The notes under the pieces are model-generated. The model did no database searches. It had not been told where the DNA came from and saw nothing but the letters and a program-made list of their open reading frames with translations. Positions 45,157 to 55,307 of a stretch of 64,000 nucleotides of DNA are shown piece after piece. This stretch comes from Allocoprobacillus halotolerans (GTDB lineage Bacteria; Bacillota_I; Bacilli_A; Erysipelotrichales; Coprobacillaceae): positions 186,001 through 250,000 of the forward strand of contig NZ_CP101620.1 of NCBI RefSeq assembly GCF_024399475.1, read 5' to 3'. Each line of letters starts with the position of its first letter. Positions within the stretch are counted from its first letter, which is position 1. A program made the position numbers and the translations under genes.

Positions 45157-46387
45157 TTTTTTTAACCTTATCTCTCTATATTATATTTGTAAAGAACTCT
45201 TAGAAAGCAGAAATTTCAAAAAACATCTTGATAAATTTATATTTTTATTAATATTTTTAATAATCAGTTTTATTAATATTAATGGCGCTTCAACTCAAAA
45301 ATCATTAATGATTTTTATCACTTACATAATTTACATATTACTTCAATTCAAAATACATTTATTTAATATACTATGTGCAGTTATCCCATTCTATGCATTT
45401 AGTTTACTATCTGAATTAATCATTGGTGTTATTATAAATTACTTTTTTGGTTATAGTCACATTATTAAGACATATTCTTTTATTTATAATATAGGTTTAA
45501 TAACTTCAGTCCTGTTATTGTTATTATTTTCTTATATATATGCCAAATTCATAAAATATTTACAATTGAATTTACTTCCTATCTATTATATACTTATTTT
45601 CACTTTTCCTCTAGCCACAATCATTTTTATAGCAACACTTGATGCTTACTTTTCATTTATAAATAACACAAATACAATGTTGTTATTATATGTATCTATA
45701 CTATTATCAAATTTTTCAATTTTAACAATATTTTTCCTTATAATACGATCAAATAAAATTTCTACTGATTTGGAACTATCATTATATAGAGAAAATCTCA
45801 TTAAAACTAAATATAATCTTTTAAAAAATCATTATGATAATAACTTCAATTTTTTACATGATCTAATGCACAAGTGTAATAGAATAAATAACTATCTTAA
45901 AGACAAAGACATGAAAATGTTAGAGGCTGAATTGAACCAATTAATCAATATCACATTTAAAAGATTTAATTTCATTTATACTAATTCATTTGCCCTAAAT
46001 TATGTCATAAATAGCAAAATAGAAGAATTACAAGAAAATAAAATTAATTTCATAAGCACTATTAAATATAATGATTTTTCATTTATCAACTTAGAAATGC
46101 AGGTAGAACTATTTTCTAAATTATTGGATTATAGTATTATATTGAGTCAATCCATCCCTTTTGATAAGCGAAATGTCATTCTCAAATCACAAAAAATTGG
46201 TCAGCAAATTATTATTTCCAATTTAATAAATTACAATAAAAAGGAATTAACAAATATTGAAAAAAATATAAAATCTGATTTTCAGAATATTTTACAAAAC
46301 ATTCCTAATTCTAATGTGTCTGTTAAAATTAAAAATAATGACTGTCTAAGTATCATAGTTTATTTTTTAGATGAATCATCAATATAA
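45137..46387 (+). CDS. AgrC-like sensor histidine kinase, system 2
   Basis: The 416-residue protein has six or seven transmembrane helices in residues 1-210. A cytoplasmic region follows with the candidate phospho-acceptor helix NFNFLHDLMHKCNRINNYLK, then a degenerate GHKL ATPase-like end (NSFALNYVINSKIEELQENK). TGAGGTCATTTAATT precedes the ATG. It would sense the system 2 peptide. The catalytic ATPase boxes are weak, as in many AgrC-like proteins of this group. Confidence 0.8.
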   Translation: MNIVIANFFNLISLYYICKELLESRNFKKHLDKFIFLLIFLIISFININGASTQKSLMIFITYIIYILLQFKIHLFNILCAVIPFYAFSLLSELIIGVIINYFFGYSHIIKTYSFIYNIGLITSVLLLLLFSYIYAKFIKYLQLNLLPIYYILIFTFPLATIIFIATLDAYFSFINNTNTMLLLYVSILLSNFSILTIFFLIIRSNKISTDLELSLYRENLIKTKYNLLKNHYDNNFNFLHDLMHKCNRINNYLKDKDMKMLEAELNQLINITFKRFNFIYTNSFALNYVINSKIEELQENKINFISTIKYNDFSFINLEMQVELFSKLLDYSIILSQSIPFDKRNVILKSQKIGQQIIISNLINYNKKELTNIEKNIKSDFQNILQNIPNSNVSVKIKNNDCLSIIVYFLDESSI

Positions 46388-46416
46388 TCTTTCTAACAAC
46401 AAATAATATCATATTT

Positions 46417-46450
46417 GTGAGTATTTCACTAAAATGAGTGAAATACTCAC
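46417..46450 (+). terminator. Terminator-like stem-loop after agr system 2
   Basis: GTGAGTATTTCACT and AGTGAAATACTCAC form a perfect 14-bp stem with a 6-nt loop, 30 bp after the sensor stop. A long T run is lacking. The motif TGAGTGAAATACTC recurs near 46839-46852 and 48477-48511, so it may be an IS-borne repeat. Confidence 0.5.
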
Positions 46451-46454
46451 ATTG

Positions 46455-46510
46455 AGAGATTCCTTGATGTAATAAACGAATGATTTCTCTTTCTTTTAAC
46501 ATAAAAAGCC
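46455..46510 (-). pseudogene. IS21-type istA start relic
   Basis: On the minus strand, AATGAAAGGCTTTTTATG followed by codons for LKEREIIRLLHQGISQ is the start of an IS21-family IstA HTH. It ends after ~17 codons. The rest of that element is not here. Confidence 0.4.
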
Positions 46511-46619
46511 TTTCATTAAAATCGTTGCAGATAAAATCTACAATATAATTTTAATGCTAAGAGGCAATAATTGATATAACATTCAGTATGAAAGTAGTGT
46601 TGTCAAAGAGATGAAATAT

Positions 46620-46830
46620 TCATAATTCAAGAATAGGTTTGACAGAAACTTTTTTAGGCATAATAAAAGCCTTCCTTTCGCTATATTGATGAGAGGCTGC
46701 CACTCTCAATATCACAATAACAAAAATGGAGCCGATCATGTGTATTAATGGTGCTTTACATAAGAATTGAATATTATAAAGTGGTGTTTAAACTGTGTAT
46801 CGGTTGTGCATAACGCATGAAATAATCATT
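46620..46830 (-). mobile_element. Remnant of the 7687-10256 IS21 type (istA-proximal end)
   Basis: The sequence from the first IstA codons (KVSVKL region, GCCTAAAAAAGTTTCTGTC on the minus strand) through the ribosome site to the outer end (GTGCATAACGC, then TGAAATAATCA) matches 10050-10256 with scattered changes. The coding part is cut after ~10 codons. Confidence 0.7.
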
Positions 46831-47420
46831 TTACTAAAATGAGTGAAATACTCATGCATTTTATGCAACAAAATAAGGTAATCTAGAATAACGAAGGCTC
46901 TCCAATTATTGGGGTCTAGATTATCATGGGGTAAATCGTACCCCAAACAACTGAAGAATTATAATGGTGGATACTTCTTGAGAAATATCCACCTTTTTTA
47001 GAATCTAATATCTTCATCATCAAGGATTGAATATTTCAGCTTGCTGACGACACCATGTTAACGAAGTGACGACAATGTCTCAGTGAAATTGACGACACAT
47101 TATTTTATGCCGAGAAAATTCATTGATTTAGAAGATTTATAAATTTAATGATTTGTTTTGGTGAAATTGCTATATCAATTTCGACAAAATATAAAAAATT
47201 TATAAATCTAGTATCTGAATCAATGAAGTGAATATTCCGGTGTAACAGAGCCATGCTGACCGCTGTTGAGAGCCACCCTGTCCGTTTTTCGGAGCCACCT
47301 ATTTCGCTATGAGAGCCATTTTGATAATAAAATTAAACAATCGAAAACACCTTCTATAAGTTGTAATATTAATTTGTAGATATTTTTATCTACCTTGCAA
47401 ACTTATAGGAGGTGTTTTTT

Positions 47421-47893
47421 ATGCTAGAAATCAAAAGAATTCTAGAAAGGAGATTTAAGGGCGAAAACCAGAGGTCGATTGCTTCCTCATTACATTTATC
47501 ACGTAATATTGTTAGTAAAGTGTTTAAAGCTGCTGATCAGACTGGATTGAGCTGGGTTCAGTTTCAAACGATGGATGATAGCTCTCTCGATGAACTTCTG
47601 TTTCCTGAAAAAAGTATGTTCCTGTTCAGCAGGTCCCAGATTTTGAATATGTCCATAAGGAACTTTTAAAGCCTGGTACAACTCTGAAAGGATTATGGGA
47701 AGAATACGTTATGTCATGTACCGATGCAAAACTTCCCTATTATCATCGCACTCAATTCAATAAGCTGTACAATGATTATGTCAAGAAGCATAAATTGACC
47801 ATGCATATCAATCACAAACCTGGTGATAGAGTCATGGTGGACTGGTGTGGCAGTACCATGAATGTGTATGATCGATTAACAGGTGAAGTCTGA
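47421..47893 (+). pseudogene. istA: istA fragment, outer IS21 relic
   Basis: GGAGGTGTTTTTT precedes MLEIKRILERRFKGENQRSI, the IstA N-terminal HTH (SIASSLHLSRNIVSKVFKAA). A shift near 47615-47625 leads into GLWEEYVMSCTDAKLPYYHR and GDRVMVDWCGSTMNVYDR, the start of the DDE core with its first Asp. The gene is cut at 47893 by another element end. Confidence 0.75.
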
Positions 47894-48341
47894 TTATTAT
47901 GGCGTAGCTGATCAAGTATTCTGATTTAAGTTGATCATCCATTCTGATAAAACTGACCAATCATTCCGATTAGGTTGACCAATCATATAATATATACTCC
48001 TTTTGGTGTAATATTGAATTGTAGATAGGCATCGAATCTACAAAAATATTATAGCGAAAGGAGTTTTTTGTTTTAAAAGAATATGAAGAAAAGTATAAGC
48101 AGATTTTTAGATATATATCATTAGGAATGTCTCAAAATGAGATATCTAAACTATTATCTACATCTCGCAATACTATCAGAAAAATCAAGGCTGTAACCGA
48201 CAGTATCAGATTATCCTGGGAAGATGCTTCAAAAATGACAAACGAAGAATTTGTTCATACCATCTTCCCAAAAAACAAAAATGACAATGAAGAATTACAG
48301 CCAAGACCAGATTGTGAAATAATCACATACTTGATAGAATA
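47894..48341 (+). pseudogene. istA: istA 5' fragment and end of a second IS21 element
   Basis: The first ~150 bp carry terminal repeats. After AAAGGAG comes an IstA N-terminus (EYEEKYKQIFRYISLGMSQN, EISKLLSTSRNTIRKIKAVT). The usual start codon is out of frame by a base. The fragment stops at 48339-48341 with no DDE domain. Confidence 0.6.
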
Positions 48342-48447
48342 GTATCGTCTTCATATACTATTCATATAAAGGGTGACAAATCAAGGAGAATACAAAAAAG
48401 AATTAATAAAAAGATGCCACTATGGTCAAATCTATAGTGACATTTTA

Positions 48448-48467
48448 TCATCACACTAGTGTGATGA
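48448..48467. repeat. 20-bp perfect palindrome
   Basis: TCATCACACTAGTGTGATGA is perfectly palindromic. Close relatives are at 7188-7215 and 51599-51620. It stands among IS relics. Confidence 0.5.
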
Positions 48468-48751
48468 CGTCATCAAATGAGTGAAACGGTGTCATCTTTT
48501 TAGTGAAATACTCAATATTAGATCGAATCATCAATAGTTCTTATAAAATATTATTGGAAGGTACTTCCATGAGAGAAGAATATTCAAAACTCAAATAGCT
48601 AAGAAGCCAGTCTGTATGGACTGGCTCTCTTATCGGACGATGTGGCTCTAACTAGCGGTTTGGTGGTGGCTCTCATATAGCGAACAGAGCGGCTCTCGCC
48701 ACCCGTCATATACAATGAAGGAATTGGAATAAATATTTGTTGTCATTTTGA

Positions 48752-48946
48752 TTAACACAATGCGTACATGACACTGAAATATTCAAGGATTGCAGTGTCT
48801 ATTCTGGTTATTTTGCTTTGAATGAGTTCCATTCGTCTTGACATGTTGCTGAGATATTCCAGAATTTCTTCCAACACTTCATCTTCTTCAAGTATTCTAT
48901 TAATATTGTCTTCCTCCAGTATTAATTTGTATACATGTCGCTTCAT
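48752..48946 (-). CDS. Small acidic coiled-coil-like protein
   Basis: The 64-residue product is Glu/Ile/Leu-rich (LEEDEVLEEILEYLSNMSRR) and probably one long helix pair. AGAGGAGGAGTGCATT before the ATG is a strong ribosome site. It lies next to IS21 remains and could be an IS passenger or host remnant. Function unknown. Confidence 0.45.
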   Translation of the reverse strand: MKRHVYKLILEEDNINRILEEDEVLEEILEYLSNMSRRMELIQSKITRIDTAILEYFSVMYALC

Positions 48947-49200
48947 AATGCACTCCTCCTCTATAACTTGAATTTCTCATCTTTATTTATGGTAAATTAT
49001 AAGAAGTATGAAATATACAGCGAAAAGATATTGGATGTACATAAAATAAGAAAAACAGGAACTCCAAGAAAAAGAAAATAAAATAGAAGGTATTAAACGT
49101 CAAAAAAACGACCTAATCTCTAGGTCGTTTCATCAATACAACGTAATTACTTTAGGTAATTTAAATAATCGTAGGGTTGGGGTATGCTTTTAAAGTTATT

Positions 49201-49920
49201 TTATTCATTAAAAAATACTAGTTTATCATCTTTTATTAAGATAGTTCTATCTCCATCTATAATTTTACCATTTAAAATTTCTTCATTTGTGACTTCTTTA
49301 CTTACTGCACCAACAGAATACCATTTCGTTGTTTTTTTAGAATTGACAAAGTCTGTATGATTAGTACCTGTTTTATAACCAGAATGTTCCATAATTCTAA
49401 TTCTCAAACTTGATGGATCAGCTGATGTGGTGATTTTTGTGCCCCCAGGAGCATTAAAAATCTTGACAGCAAAATGAGCACAATTATGAAGTAACCCCCA
49501 ATAATTATTATTATTCATTGTATTTACAATATTATTTACAACGTTAGTTCCTGAAACAGTTTTTGTTAAATACACAGTATTACCATTGTTAAGATATTTT
49601 GTTCTATCATTTGCTTCAATATTATACCAGATTCCTTTTTTAGACTTATTTCCAAAAAGACCAATTGTACAACTTTGACCACTAGAAAGAGTTTCAGTTC
49701 CTATTTTAACAGAAGAAGAACCTAAGTTTTTTATGACAACCCAGGAATGCGAATCACCCAATCCTGAGCTTGCACTTGAAGTTGGAATGTTTACACTAGA
49801 ATATATCGAAATTCTTAATGTGTTAGACGCAGCAAAAACACTAGATAAATTGATGGTACATAAGCTTATCATCATTGCTAAACAAATCATAATTTTATTA
49901 AAAATTGCTTTTCTTTTCAT
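49201..49920 (-). CDS. Secreted permuted papain-like (HxW/NC motif) protein 1
   Basis: A Sec signal (MICLAMMISLCTINLSSVFAA) precedes a domain with GLGDSHSWVVIKN and LLHNCAHFAVKIFN. A His in an HxW strand followed by NC..F on a helix is the arrangement of circularly permuted NlpC/papain-like cysteine hydrolases. The protein at 60191-60895 shares both motifs and overall spacing. It follows the small membrane protein at 49938 after 17 nt on the same strand. Substrate (peptidoglycan, lipid or protein) unknown. Confidence 0.6.
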   Translation of the reverse strand: MKRKAIFNKIMICLAMMISLCTINLSSVFAASNTLRISIYSSVNIPTSSASSGLGDSHSWVVIKNLGSSSVKIGTETLSSGQSCTIGLFGNKSKKGIWYNIEANDRTKYLNNGNTVYLTKTVSGTNVVNNIVNTMNNNNYWGLLHNCAHFAVKIFNAPGGTKITTSADPSSLRIRIMEHSGYKTGTNHTDFVNSKKTTKWYSVGAVSKEVTNEEILNGKIIDGDRTILIKDDKLVFFNE

Positions 49921-49937
49921 AAATATAATTTCCTCCC

Positions 49938-50303
49938 TTAGTTTTTATTTTGATAAATAACAGTATAGTTATCCGAACCATCTAAACTATATTGTCTTAT
50001 CTCTTTAATATGTTTATCTGAGTTATCAATTGTGTATTTATATCCAGAATATTCCCCTGTTAATAACGAAAAATATGCTTCAATTCTATAAATACCCTCC
50101 TCCATTTCTTCTAGTTCAGCCTTTTTAAAGTAACCCATTGAAGTTCCTGAACTCATCTCTATGATGATGTCATCATTTAATACTTCTACGTTATTTTGAT
50201 TTAAGGCAATAATATAAGTCGTTTGCTTATCTAGAAAAAATAATCCAATAAGAAGAACCAATAGACAAACTATAACTAATAATATTTTCTTAAATTTTAG
50301 CAT
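49938..50303 (-). CDS. Small membrane-anchored protein
   Basis: One N-terminal transmembrane helix (ILLVIVCLLVLLIGLFF) is followed by a ~95-residue extracellular domain. AAAGGAGGATTCAAAT precedes the start. It pairs with the secreted hydrolase gene directly downstream, as a small lipoprotein gene accompanies the homologue at 60191. The pairing suggests an accessory or immunity role; unproven. Confidence 0.55.
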   Translation of the reverse strand: MLKFKKILLVIVCLLVLLIGLFFLDKQTTYIIALNQNNVEVLNDDIIIEMSSGTSMGYFKKAELEEMEEGIYRIEAYFSLLTGEYSGYKYTIDNSDKHIKEIRQYSLDGSDNYTVIYQNKN

Positions 50304-51417
50304 TTGAATCCTCCTTTCTTTAAAATCATCACTTCACTTCTAATTACTATTGGCCTACATCCCCCTTCTACATTTATTTATTAATGTAATTATACAAAGT
50401 TTAACATATATAAAAAGAATCACATAAAACTAATATTTAAAAGTCTTGTATACACATCAAATCTTTTGTAATTCTTTCTACAAAATTATATCAAAATTTA
50501 TTTTATCAAAACATAAAACTGATTTTTTATTTGCTTTTAAGAAATATATCCAGAGAAAATACCTCTAGAGATATTCTTTAAAAAATATAATATCATAATG
50601 CTTTAATAACAATTATCCATAAATTTGTATAATAATATTTTTATGTTTATTATTTTCTATTTTTACAAATATTTATTTAATTATTTTAATATATAATCAT
50701 TTTGCAATTCATTAAAACAATCCATATAATTCGTAATAACATATCACTTTATTTTTGAACATAAAAGCATGATTTTATACTTTTTCTAAAGTTGTAATCA
50801 TATTCCTGTGATATGTAGTCAATCAAGTATATCTTTATAAATATTATAAAATAAATTAATTTTTTATATAGAGTTTATGCATAAGATGCATTATCATTGA
50901 ACAACATGCAATATTTTAATATCCATAACTCTATTTACAATGATAATATATTTTCGTCATAACAAATTTATAATTAATTCAACTTGTAAGTCCTTTATAA
51001 TTCACTATTATTAGATCACCTATTCTAATGAAATAATATTTATATCTTAAGAAATAAAGGTTTATTACTACAAACAAAACTTTAAACTGAAATCAGGTTC
51101 TTTTTTAGAATTTAATCAACCTATTATTCAACCTTTTCTTACTAGATGATCATTCGCAATGAACAGCACATCCTTTTATAGATGGTCTTTTTTATATTAT
51201 TATAATATTATAAAATTCTTTTCTAATATTATATGAAAGAAGTTTTTATTATGGCTATAAAACTTAATTTAGGGCTATATATACAATTGATTAAGGCATA
51301 TCTTTTAATACAATATCTAAGCAATATCATATTAGTAGACATACCTCATCCAAAACAAATCACAAAATGGAGAAACTTCAATTTGATGTCAGTAATGTTG
51401 ATGAGTACTCAGAGTAA
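50304..51417. other. Long non-coding AT-rich interval
   Basis: About 1.1 kb with no frame that has a ribosome site and protein-like sequence. A 75-residue frame at 51233-51460 is not convincing and runs into an istA relic. I see no repeat family here. Confidence 0.5.
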
Positions 51418-51419
51418 CC

Positions 51420-51530
51420 CTCACAAAATTTTGTATACCCACAAAGAATATCGTTTCTAGAAATACAATGATTACAATATTCATTCCAAAGAAGATTGAG
51501 ATTAACACCTGTTTTCTTCAATTCAGAGTA
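51420..51530 (-). pseudogene. istA relic of the 7687-10256 IS21 type
   Basis: TCATTCCAAAGAAGATTGAG, TTTTGTATACCCACAA and neighbouring blocks line up with 9737-9846 inside istA, with about one change per six bases. Only this ~110-bp internal part is left. Confidence 0.6.
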
Positions 51531-51589
51531 AGCAGCGGGGAAATGCCCAAGAGTAAAAAGTATTCACTGGATACTTTTTACTTATTATA
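51531..51589. repeat. 59-bp dispersed repeat, copy 1
   Basis: It starts AGCAGCGGGGAAATG and contains the hairpin AGTAAAAAGTAT / ATACTTTTTACT. A copy with three or so changes is at 59826-59884. The conserved GC-rich head and hairpin resemble an element terminus. Confidence 0.55.
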
Positions 51590-51598
51590 AAAATAATC

Positions 51599-51620
51599 GT
51601 CATCACACTAATGTGATGAC
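51599..51620. repeat. Palindrome related to 48448-48467
   Basis: GTCATCACAC-TAAT-GTGATGAC, symmetric except at the centre. Directly after the 59-bp repeat. Confidence 0.45.
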
Positions 51621-51765
51621 GACACCAAGCAAGTAACACTACTCAATTTTTAAAATTTTATTAATATAAAATAATATCTTTATTTTTAATATAACTTGAA
51701 TTTTACTTTGCTTTATTAAATTTTTCATACCCTTATTTAGACAAATAATAAATATACATTTAAGA

Positions 51766-52814
51766 CTATTCATTATCTTGATTTGTAAAAATGCATGAAT
51801 GATATTCATTATCTTTTAAATTCAATTCTAGATTGTCTGTTTGTTTAAAATTATTCTTTAAATCATAAACAAATATTCTTGATATATTTTTTTCATCTTT
51901 TGGACTTAAAACTAATAGATTATTTTTATACAGATCTAATCTCATGACTTTTACATCTAACTTTACTTCTTTTTCAACAGAAAAATCTGATAAATTTACA
52001 ATTGACAACATATTTCCTTGAGGATCCACATCACTAGTATGTGAAATTATCAATTGGTTGTCATAAATTAATAAATCATTTGGATATTGGTACTTTAATT
52101 CAATAGTTTTTATCTCATAAGTATCCAAATCTAAAATACTTATAGTATTATTTGGCATATTATTTATATAAGCATTAGAAAATATGAGTTTATTTTTCCA
52201 AATTGTGTATTTAGCATGCTGATTACCAATTTTAGATATATCAATTTTTTTAACAATTTTAATTCTTTGTTATATATCTTAATATAAGATGTGCTCTGAT
52301 TAGATTCAAAAAGACATATTTTATCTCCTGCACATACAACTAATTCCATATAATTTTCAGAAGTTAATTCATCTTGCAGATTAGAATTAAAATCAATTTT
52401 TGATAAATAGTTCGTAAAATTGAGGTTACTTGTCACAAATATACTATCTTGTGTAACACTAACCTTTTGCAGGTTAATTCTATCAATAGTATACTCATTG
52501 AGAGTAAGCTCATTCATGTCAATTCCTACTACTTTTTTATCATCGTATTTTCCTACTATTCCTCTTGGAACAATAAAAGCTTTATTATTTAAATAAACTG
52601 CCTGTGAAAAGTTCGTCCCTAATTCTCCTGCTTTGCAATGAATGTCTTTAATTTTACTTAGATTTTCATCATAAAAACTTATAACAGAATTATTAGTGTT
52701 CGATGTCGTTTTAATAATTCCAAACATCATTCTGTTTGCGGCATTATTTTCTTTTGGAACACATGCGACCAAATTTACTATACATAAGAGTACTATCCAC
52801 TTTCTTCTCATCAT
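51766..52814 (-). pseudogene. Lipoprotein, beta-propeller-like, frameshifted
   Basis: The start follows AGGAAAAA; the signal ends in lipobox VACV (IVLLCIVNLVACVPKENNAA). Repeats such as IDMNELTLNEYTIDRINLQK, TISILDLDTYEIKTIELKYQ and LSIVNLSDFSVEKEVKLDVK are short four-strand blade-like units, as in YncE-type propellers. A base is missing near 52250-52262, separating two frames (52164-52814 and 51766-52158). It overlaps the secreted hydrolase gene by 4 nt and belongs to the same operon. Confidence 0.6.
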
Positions 52815-53431
52815 TTTTTCCTATAAATCAAACTTGTTTTATCAGTATCATGTAATTCCATAGGATAAATGGCTTTTCCGTAACTACTAGTGTCTAAATC
52901 AATGCCATAAAGATCTTTATAAGCAGCCCAAACAAGTTGTGAACAATAGAATTTAGTTCTTGTATTTATATTAAAGAAATCATAATTATATGGATATCCT
53001 CTTTGGTTATAACAATAATCCGCTGCCTTCGCATCTTGAGTAGGTGATGTTGACTTAACAGTAACACCATATGCTTGAGATTTAGAAGTATTCCAATTAT
53101 TATTACCCATAGTTACTCCTTCTGATAATGACTCTACAACTGTTGTAGGTGTATAAATAATTGCAGCATGACCTAATGGTATTATCCCTTTATATTTATC
53201 ACTCGTTACAAGTATGACTCCCTTCCTTGTTGGATATGTACCATAAGAAGCCCTTGTTTGAGCTACTTTATCAGGTTCAATTGGTGCTTTATTTGCTCTT
53301 TCTATCATTTCTTCATTTTCTTTTGGATCGACATAATTTGTATCAAGTGCATTAACATTAGTCATCCCAATTATTTGAAAAATTGAACAGCATAATATAA
53401 GCGATGTAATAAATTTACGTTTTGTTTTCAT
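52811..53431 (-). CDS. Secreted YiiX/YebB-like permuted NlpC/P60 cysteine hydrolase
   Basis: Signal peptide (residues ~1-28, ending VNA). The domain has IPLGHAAIIY (catalytic His strand), VVESLSEGV, and NTRTKFYCSQLVWAAYKDLY (catalytic Cys helix), in the permuted order of the YiiX/YebB-like family. It is 13 bp behind the ATPase-permease gene and overlaps the lipoprotein gene. It probably cleaves an amide or ester in the cell wall or envelope. The transporter pair may handle a related substrate. Confidence 0.75.
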   Translation of the reverse strand: MKTKRKFITSLILCCSIFQIIGMTNVNALDTNYVDPKENEEMIERANKAPIEPDKVAQTRASYGTYPTRKGVILVTSDKYKGIIPLGHAAIIYTPTTVVESLSEGVTMGNNNWNTSKSQAYGVTVKSTSPTQDAKAADYCYNQRGYPYNYDFFNINTRTKFYCSQLVWAAYKDLYGIDLDTSSYGKAIYPMELHDTDKTSLIYRKK

Positions 53432-53444
53432 AACTAACTCTTCT

Positions 53445-55307
53445 TTATTTTCTTAATATTTTTTCAGGAATTAATTTGTATAAATATATTTTTGACAATA
53501 GCATTATAACTATTGAAATAATTCCATAATTCATGATAATAATTTTAATGATATTTAGCAATTCATAAATCGCAAAGAATGGATTAATTAAATATCCTAT
53601 AATACTAATAAAAAATATTGATATAAAAAATGTCATTACTAATTTTGTGATTGCTTCAATCATAATCAATAATAGTATTTGATTTGAATTAAGACCGTTG
53701 ATTGATAACAAAGCAAATTCTCTATTTCTTTTATAGAAATAGTTTAACTGAACCATACAGATAAGAATAATAAATAAAGTACATACTACAATTTGCATAA
53801 TAAAATTTAAGTTTGATGTACTATCAACAAGGTTATTCAAAGCCTCTAAATTAACAAAATCATAATTAAGACCAATATCCATCACTTTTAATTCGTTAAC
53901 AAGATGATTGTATTCATCAAGATTTTGGGTAAATATTGTGTAGCCAAAAATATCTGAAGATGAGATATTTTGAGAATATATATCTTGTAAATCTTTATAA
54001 TAAACATATATATAATTCTTACAATCAGGTTGGTATGAAGAATATACATTTTCTTTTAGCACTGCTTTAAATTGAATGTTCTTATTAATATTTGTAGTTG
54101 TAAAACCATTTTGATAATCAGCATGTTGTGTCTGTAAAATAACATCTAAAGAATGAAGATGTGTTGACTGTGAAGATATTTTCTTATAAACCTCAAAGCT
54201 AAAATAAGCTCCGTGTTTATTAGATTCATCTATATAACACAATGTTTCTTCACTGAAATCATTCTGATCAAAATATGGTAAAACTAAAACATCTTCACCA
54301 CCTATGGTACCTCTAACAAGTAAATAAGGATATGCACTAATATGACTATTTATTTTCATAATATCATCTAATTTCCTTGAGTCAAAAACTTCAGAAATTT
54401 CGTTAACATATAAATCATTCTTGTTTTGAATAACAAATAACTGGTTGTCGCTTAATCTTGTCATTTTAACCATAGAATCATCAACATAATACTGAAAAAA
54501 GCAATTGATACCAAAAATACATAAAGATAAAATACTTAAAATAGTTATCATTAGAACATTCATATATTTATATTTTTTTATGAAATACTTGATATATTTA
54601 TTATAGAACGATCTACACAATTTATTTTGTTTATAATGAATTATAGGGTTGTTGTTTGATTCTGTTTTTTTATAATTTATAATCTTATTATTCTCAATTT
54701 GATAAACATAATCAGCATATTCTTTTGCATAATAACTATGACTAGCAACAATAATACATTTATGATCTTCATGAGCCAATTTTACTAATAATTCAAAAAT
54801 AATTCTCTCATTTACTTCATCTAAGGCATTAGTTGGCTCATCTAAAATGAGTATATCAGGATTTTTACACAATGCACATGCTATTTGCAATCTCTGTCTT
54901 TCACCACCTGAAAGCGTATCAATAGGTTGATTTAGAGGAACATCTAAAGAAACCTGACATAAAATCTCTTGATATCGACTATCATCATATTCTTCATTGA
55001 TAAAACTTGAATATAACTTTAAATTTCCTAAGACATCATACTGCTCAAACAAACACATATCTTGTAAGACATAACCTATATTACATCTTTTTATTTGACT
55101 ACTCTTATACTGTCTGATTGACTTGTTATCAATTTCGTATTCAGTTTCATCTTGATCTGATATAAGACCTACTTTATATAATAAAGAACTTTTCCCACAT
55201 CCACTTCTTCCTGTAATGAGATGAAATGTACTAGCATAGAATTGAACTTCTGCATTTTGTAGGAGAAAATAATCATATTTAATGGAAATATTATGAACAT
55301 CTATCAT
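53445..55307 (-). CDS. ABC transporter, ATPase-permease fusion 1
   Basis: Residues 1-210 are an ABC ATPase with Walker A ITGRSGCGKSS, signature LSGGERQR and Walker B ILILDEPTNALDE. Residues ~250-620 are an FtsX/MacB-type permease with a first helix near 255, a long extracellular domain and three C-terminal helices. It overlaps the end of the second transporter gene by 17 nt. The fusion order ATPase-permease and the close pair suggest a heterodimeric MacB-like exporter, often tied to peptide export or resistance. Confidence 0.8.
   Translation of the reverse strand: MIDVHNISIKYDYFLLQNAEVQFYASTFHLITGRSGCGKSSLLYKVGLISDQDETEYEIDNKSIRQYKSSQIKRCNIGYVLQDMCLFEQYDVLGNLKLYSSFINEEYDDSRYQEILCQVSLDVPLNQPIDTLSGGERQRLQIACALCKNPDILILDEPTNALDEVNERIIFELLVKLAHEDHKCIIVASHSYYAKEYADYVYQIENNKIINYKKTESNNNPIIHYKQNKLCRSFYNKYIKYFIKKYKYMNVLMITILSILSLCIFGINCFFQYYVDDSMVKMTRLSDNQLFVIQNKNDLYVNEISEVFDSRKLDDIMKINSHISAYPYLLVRGTIGGEDVLVLPYFDQNDFSEETLCYIDESNKHGAYFSFEVYKKISSQSTHLHSLDVILQTQHADYQNGFTTTNINKNIQFKAVLKENVYSSYQPDCKNYIYVYYKDLQDIYSQNISSSDIFGYTIFTQNLDEYNHLVNELKVMDIGLNYDFVNLEALNNLVDSTSNLNFIMQIVVCTLFIILICMVQLNYFYKRNREFALLSINGLNSNQILLLIMIEAITKLVMTFFISIFFISIIGYLINPFFAIYELLNIIKIIIMNYGIISIVIMLLSKIYLYKLIPEKILRK

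Larger units (their letters stand above)
47240..48705 (+). mobile_element. Nested remains of IS21-family elements
   Basis: Both borders carry multiple GAGAGCCAC-type sub-terminal repeats (47262-47315 and, inverted, 48620-48702), as IS21 elements do. Inside are a broken istA (47421-47893), then the start of a different IS21 element with TGATCA..ATTCTGAT and TGACCAATCATTCCGAT repeats and an istA fragment. No istB remains. The element is inactive. Confidence 0.65.

Noticed and set aside
51233-51460. 75-residue frame
   Set aside because: It runs into an istA relic on the other strand and shows no conserved pattern.
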